A stretch of DNA of 64,000 nt from contig JASBNA010000002.1 in NCBI GenBank assembly GCA_038087015.1, positions 1,736,001 to 1,800,000 of the forward strand, read 5' to 3'. The notes below the pieces were generated by a model. The model saw nothing but the letters and a program-made list of their open reading frames with translations, had not been told where the DNA came from and searched no databases. This stretch comes from Cerrena zonata (taxonomy: Eukaryota; Basidiomycota; Agaricomycetes; Polyporales; Cerrenaceae). This document shows positions 59,290 through 64,000 of this stretch, in pieces. The stretch's first letter is position 1, and every line of letters starts with the position of its first letter. Position numbers and translations under genes: made by a program.

Positions 59290-61289
59290 ATGACGACCGT
59301 TCACAACACGCATACTACTCCAGAGGACCAACCTTTCGACCATGAAGCTATTCAGGAATCAAATATCACGCGCCATAACTCGCAGACTAAATTGATTCAC
59401 AACGACACCTCAGATGGAGGCATGTTTCCAGGATATGACCCAGACCACTCAGACACTGGGTACAACTATAACCAGCATGGCGGTCCTTCGGAATATAACC
59501 TCGTAGACAAGCAGGAGGCATATCCTGGAGAGGCATCGAAATATCAGGATCTTGGTAAGTAACAGCTCCTGTACTTTATATTCTGGGTATATTGATCAGT
59601 TATCCTGATATTCAGAATATTCGGATCCGTATAACGAAGCTCGAGCGATTCCCGTTTCAGAGAAGGCTGCACCCTTGACCAGGGCTTTCGGATTCCGTCA
59701 AGCATCTCTGGCTCAGCGCATTGACGACAAAAAGCGAGGGATACCTAGACAAAGGCATCCCGTAGTAGGTTCGGCCTTTCCTTTTTCGAAGGTTTAAAGA
59801 CATGCACTCATGACTTTTTAGTATGGGTTCTATCTCTAGCTATGCTTGGAGTGATGATATATGAACTTGTCCTCAACGCGCAAAACCAAGGGAACCCTCT
59901 ATCATTCAAAGTATGCTCACTCCTATTGTTGCCACCGTTGACACTGATGTATATCTTAATAGCCTGTTGTAAACCCAATGTTAGGCCCCTCCTCATATGC
60001 CCTAATCAACGCCGGTGCACGTTTTCCACCATGTATGAAACTAGTGTCAGAACTCACTCCTAGTAGCCAACTCCCATGTACGTTACAGGTTTTCTTTTCG
60101 TTTACATTCTCCATACTAATATCAATTAATAGGTCTCAATAATACCGCCAACCCAGCAACCGAACTGTGTTCCTTGGAAACTGTGTGTGGATTTGGTGGT
60201 TTCCATGATAAAGATCCCAATCAGTGGTTCAGGTAAGGTCAAGGGAGCCCTATACCGAGACCATCTCTGATACGTCTCTATACAGGTTCATCACACCTAT
60301 TTTCTTGCATGCGGGTATCATACATTTCCTTCTCAATATGTTGGCACAGGTGACAGTGGCAGCCCAAGTGAGTCTTCCAAATTCTGATCTAAGATTCAAA
60401 CTCACTTAGGCTTTTTAGGTTGAACGAGAAATGGGATCTGCGGGCTTCTTCATTCTGTACTTCGCAGCTGGTATCTTTGGGTGCGTGGTTCTTGTGACGC
60501 TTTCGTAAACCCTATCTAATATACATCAAGTAACGTGTTCGGTGGCAATTTCTCCCTTGTCGGCGTACCCTCCGTAGGTGCCAGTGGTGCTATCTTCGGT
60601 ACTGTTGCAGTTGCATGGGTTGACCTCTTTGCGCACTGGAAGTACACCTACCGACCAGCAAGAAAGGTATGTACGATCTACAGTGAATACGTTCTATTCT
60701 CTTACACAATCGACAGCTTGTGTTCATGATAATCGAGCTTCTCATCGGTATCGCCATTGGATTCATTCCATGTAAGCAAACTCATATCTCAGATTTAATA
60801 TTGTCTCTAACCTACTCTTCTCAGTTGTGGATAATTTCGGTTAGTGATTTCAAGAAGGAACCAAGAAAACCGTGACTAACTTTGCATTGTAGCACATATC
60901 GGTGGTTTCCTCATGGGTCTCCTTGTCGGCATGGTTCTCTATCCCGTCATCAGTGCTACGAAAAGACATGGCATCATCGTATGGGCATTGAGAATAGCTG
61001 CAATCCCTCTGGCGGTTGTTCTCTTCGTTGTCTTGATTCGCAACTTCTATACTTCTGACCCATATGCTGGTACGTAGACATTGTCAACTTCGCTCCAATA
61101 CCTAGCTCATCACAGGTTCTAGCTTGTTCATGGTGCCGTTACCTATCATGCATTCCTACGTCCATCAATAACCATTGCAAAGGGTGAGTGATGTGCTTGT
61201 GATGTCTCTTTTGTATCTTTTTCTGACCTGATTTTGTACGTTGTGATTTTAGCACTGGTTTAACGAGTTTAACAGGTAGTAGCGTGTAA
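59290..61289 (+). CDS. rhomboid family intramembrane serine protease
   Basis: Polytopic membrane protease. A hydrophilic Asn/Asp/Tyr-rich N-terminus of about 150 residues precedes the first span (VWVLSLAMLGVMIYELVLNA). NPMLGPSSYALINAGARFPP follows, then the rhomboid core: RFITPIFLHAGIIHFLLNML (the conserved H-x-x-x-N), ILYFAAGIFGNVFGG, and the catalytic serine in PSVGASGAIFGTVAV. The catalytic histidine is in NFAHIGGFLMGLLVG. The lumenal-type tail has a Cys cluster (ACSWCRYLSCIPTSINNHCK), typical of fungal secretory-pathway rhomboids. A last intron (61184-61252) joins KG to TGLTSLTGSSV. About nine introns. Confidence 0.92.
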
Positions 61290-61650
61290 TGACCCACATT
61301 ACTCTCCTTCTTGTACGACGATCTCTTTCTTAACACACTACGGACTTATTAGCCATAATATGTGTGCCGCTACCAGATCGATTTACTTTGTGTGATATAA
61401 TTGCATCTGATGTATCGTACATCATGGACATGGACTTTAGACACTCGGTCTTAATCATACTAGCGACTATATGTGATTCATCTTTGTACTTTCTCAGTTG
61501 TTCTGTTCTGGGTTGCTCCGGTAAGCAAGCTTGCGGGTTGCCGATGCGGAATTCATGGACTACGACATGTGAGAGGTACCGGTATAAATACATTGAGAGT
61601 TTGTATATATAAGCACAACCTTGGAGTCCCTCCCACAGGAGCCAACCACC
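61290..61650. other. intergenic region
   Basis: About 360 bases holding the rhomboid 3' end and the promoter of the next gene. No other gene was seen. Confidence 0.45.
61583..61612 (+). promoter_or_regulatory. two TATA elements upstream of the barrel-protein gene
   Basis: TATAAATA at 61583-61590 and TATATATAA at 61604-61612, 39 to 68 bases before the ATG at 61651. Confidence 0.55.
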
Positions 61651-62358
61651 ATGTCGAATGTACCAGCTCTTTTACTCGTCTTCTCTGACCCAGGAGACCA
61701 GGTCACTGAAACCGAATTCCATGATTGGTACGACAACGAGCATGTCCCCTTGCGAGTAGACATACCCGCATTCACATCTTGGAGACGACTGAAGGCTGCC
61801 AATCCCCAAGCAGCACCCTGGGCAGCATTATACGACCTTACGTGCCACGAAGATACACAGAAAGCTCCATACACTACACTTGCGGAAACTCGGAGCGAGC
61901 GAGAGAAGGATGTTTTGTCGAAACTCAAACTTCTCGACCGACGCATATACGAGCTCTGGCAAGGCACGCCCGTCCATCCGCCTTCACCCTCTTTTGACGA
62001 GAAAAAACCCCCCCAATTCGTTTCCTTCGTCTTTTCTGACATTGATCCCGAGCTGGAAGAGGAGTATAATAAGTGGTATGACGAAGAGCACATCCCTTTG
62101 TTATCCAAAGTCCCCGGTTGGTTGAGGACGAGAAGATTTGTGCTGAAGGAGTGGAATAGGGTTGGGACGGGCATCCAAGAGGAGGACAAGCCACCGACGA
62201 AATATGTGTCGATGATGGAGTGGGACCATTTTGAAGGGATGCAGTCGGAGGAGTACAAGCATGCGACGAGTACTCCATGGAGGATGAAGATTGTGGGAGA
62301 GATGAAGAACGTTGAGAGGCCCGTTTTTACCCACTATAAGGTTTGGCACCGGGAGTGA
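61651..62358 (+). CDS. doubled dimeric alpha-beta barrel (EthD-like) protein
   Basis: An intronless gene of 235 codons starting MSNVPALLLVFSDPGDQ. Two copies of one fold are visible. Copy one reads FSDPGDQVTETEFHDWYDNE then HVPLRVDIPAFTSWRR. Copy two reads FSDIDPELEEEYNKWYDEE then HIPLLSKVPGWLRTRR. The shared pattern W-Y-D-x-E-H-x-P-L-x-x-x-x-P-x-x-x-x-x-R is that of ferredoxin-like dimeric barrel (EthD/DUF4286-like) proteins. These often act on small aromatic or polyketide molecules, and the conserved His/Asp may be catalytic. The specific function is not known. Lack of introns among intron-rich neighbours is unusual. Confidence 0.75.
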   Translation: MSNVPALLLVFSDPGDQVTETEFHDWYDNEHVPLRVDIPAFTSWRRLKAANPQAAPWAALYDLTCHEDTQKAPYTTLAETRSEREKDVLSKLKLLDRRIYELWQGTPVHPPSPSFDEKKPPQFVSFVFSDIDPELEEEYNKWYDEEHIPLLSKVPGWLRTRRFVLKEWNRVGTGIQEEDKPPTKYVSMMEWDHFEGMQSEEYKHATSTPWRMKIVGEMKNVERPVFTHYKVWHRE

Positions 62359-62505
62359 TCAGCACGGTCGAGGGGTTGTGCTGTTGTACGATGAATGAGG
62401 GTCCAAATTGTGTAATATAACATAATCAAACTGTCCCTGTATGACGTAGTATGTATGCATATATATGAAAAGTGGATTTCTCAAGAGTTACTCTGCGTCG
62501 AGAGG

Positions 62506-63643
62506 TTAAACACCTTTACGATGCGGTGATTGTTCTTGTATTGGGCTCTCGCTTAGTGGTTTCATCACGAGCGGAGACTTGCCTAAACTAGCCATCTTCA
62601 ATTGGGAAGGTATCTTCGTCTTTGTTTGTATCGGAGACAATGGCGGCGACAACGTTGGTGAATTTGGATGACTGAAAGGCGGTGATGGACTCTGCAGGAT
62701 AGGAGTCGTACTTTGTGTGCCTCTGGTACTATGACCAGACGCAGGGCCGGAAAAATCGACGACAGGTGTGGGAAGGGCATGGAATGTAGTCAATGCTCTA
62801 GATAGCTCGTCAAGCTAGAGGAAATATTCGGGTTAGATCGTACATGAATAAGGTGAGAGCTGTATGCACCTTGTCCATGACATCATCAATCGCAACCTTC
62901 CTGCCCCCGAAGCTTTCTGAGAGATGAGAAAACTCGGTATCCTTTTCTGCCTTGGTAATATGTTCGTCTTCACCCCCATCTACCCAGTCATCTACTCCAA
63001 TCGAATCTGGTCCTATTCGCGTTGATGCCGCACCATGTCGTTTTGGGCCGCCACGAGTGCCATCATTGAGACCTAGACCTTCCATCTGCACATGCATACC
63101 GGCAATCTGGCTTTGTAATTCTCTAATTCTGCCAAGATGACACCAAAGGTCATCCTTAGCTTGATTGAACTCGGCGTCGCTTTTCTTTCCGTCAAGAGGC
63201 TGTGCCGAAGGGTGCGGAAGGATAACGCCTGCGAGTGCACCAGTGAAGGGGTCATAAAGTGCATCTCTTTCGAGAGAAACGCCATGAATGTGACCTGCCG
63301 TTGACCTCCTTCCATTCAAAATGCCCTCTCCAGACTGTGATCCGTCACGTTCAACTGAACCAGCACTAGGGAGCGATGACATTCGAGGGGCGGGTTGTGG
63401 TAGGGAATTCATTTCAGAGTGGAGAGGTGACGCATGATCAGGGGTATGTTGTGATCCTCTAAGCCCTGAAAGTATAGCGTCATGTGGGGTAGATAGAGCA
63501 GCAGTTACTGCACCTTCCACAGCGTGTAGTCGGCCGTCGTCGTACGGAAGGGATTCATTTGCAACATTACGGCGACCAAATGAGGGTGTTTGATTTGTAG
63601 GAGATTTGGATTGACTTGAAGTTGAAGAGGGTATGTTATTCAT
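62506..63643 (-). CDS. hypothetical disordered fungal protein with a short coiled-coil region
   Basis: No family recognised. Two exons joined at about 62816-62870 (VMDK joined to LDELSRALTTFH) give about 355 residues. The N-terminus is Ser/Thr/Pro-rich (MNNIPSSTSSQSKSPTNQTP). A helical region around residues 150-190 (FNQAKDDLWCHLGRIRELQS) may form a coiled coil. KDTEFSHLSESFGGRKVAID and the join form a second helix. The C-terminus is SP/TP-rich (PPFSHPNSPTLSPPLSPIQT) and ends SPHRKGV. No signal or membrane segment. Confidence 0.65.
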
Positions 63644-64000
63644 TTGAAGGTGCTAGTAGAAACAGTGTCTGAGGTAGCCGCCAGATGATCGAGAAACTCT
63701 GATCAGGACAGGTACCGATCACTCATATTGACTATCCTGGGAAAGCGTTGAATATACAATGGAGTTTAGACGCCAAGCTACCAGTAATCTCAGATGAGGG
63801 CCAGTACTGGTCAGTCAGGTCCTTGATGTCAACGCGAAGCTGCCCTGTCGATGCGCCTCTCATCTATGAATTACCGGAATTTGTAGTAGACCACCTGACG
63901 AAAATACTAAAACAGCAATCCAAGCACCTTTTTAAGTTCATGTAGCCCCCACAGATCCAAGTCCGATTCCACGGTACTAGAAGGACCCCGAACGTTACAC
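63644..64000. other. window end, no gene assigned
   Basis: Upstream region of the preceding minus-strand gene. A plus-strand open frame of 65 codons (63748-63945) has no recognisable content. Confidence 0.4.

Noticed and set aside
1..64000. CRISPR arrays, IS elements, phage genes or operons
   Set aside because: No spaced direct repeats, terminal inverted repeats with transposase, or bacterial gene layout; the window is intron-rich fungal DNA.

Overview
This window is a stretch of a fungal nuclear genome. Nearly every gene is broken by several short GT-AG introns of about 45-75 bases. Genes sit on both strands 200-500 bases apart, and promoters show TATA boxes followed by CT-rich leaders. A CSL-type (Su(H)/CBF) transcription factor, a CDC3/AspB-class septin, a BCK1-type MAPKKK and an ankyrin-DIL protein together point to a basidiomycete, most likely an agaricomycete. 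I could not fix the species. I saw no plasmid, phage, CRISPR, IS element, tRNA or rRNA.

Layout. 0-7.3 kb (+): the C-terminal part of a CSL factor, pyruvate kinase and a DXD-motif Golgi glycosyltransferase. 8.6-11.7 kb: ribulose-phosphate 3-epimerase (-), a small secreted, probably GPI-anchored protein (+) and cytochrome c oxidase subunit 6A (-). 11.9-20.6 kb (+): proteasome subunit RPN2, a D-2-hydroxyacid dehydrogenase, importin alpha, LSM5 and mitoribosomal bS16m. 20.9-30.4 kb (-): an acyl-CoA-binding/ankyrin protein, an RNase III-fold mitoribosomal protein, succinyl-CoA ligase alpha, a transportin-3/MTR10 karyopherin and a septin. 31.1-34.4 kb (-): a disordered orphan, a nitrilase and mitoribosomal mS35. 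34.8-37.8 kb (+): a FYVE-SAP-RING ubiquitin ligase and a CZIB (DUF866) zinc protein. 38.0-49.6 kb (-): an IQ-motif protein, BCK1-like MAPKKK, GID8-like LisH/CTLH protein, an unresolved coding region and RRP15. 49.8-62.4 kb (+): HSP78, an ankyrin-DIL protein, a hydrolase-like/SnoaL-like fusion, a rhomboid protease and a doubled dimeric alpha-beta barrel protein. 62.5-63.6 kb (-): a disordered orphan.

The genes are mostly unrelated housekeeping functions in a gene-dense euchromatic region. Recurring themes are the mitochondrion (COX6A, bS16m, mL57-like, succinyl-CoA ligase, mS35, HSP78), nuclear transport (importin alpha, transportin) and ubiquitin/proteasome turnover (RPN2, GID8, the RING ligase). 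No convincing new multi-gene system was found. The most notable observations are: a run of single-base reading-frame breaks in the otherwise conserved RPN2, with isolated ones in three other genes, which suggests limited base accuracy or decay; a 6-base internal exon; a start codon that forms its own 3-base coding exon; a hydrolase-like domain lacking its expected nucleophile; and an unresolved coding-like stretch at 47.9-48.6 kb.
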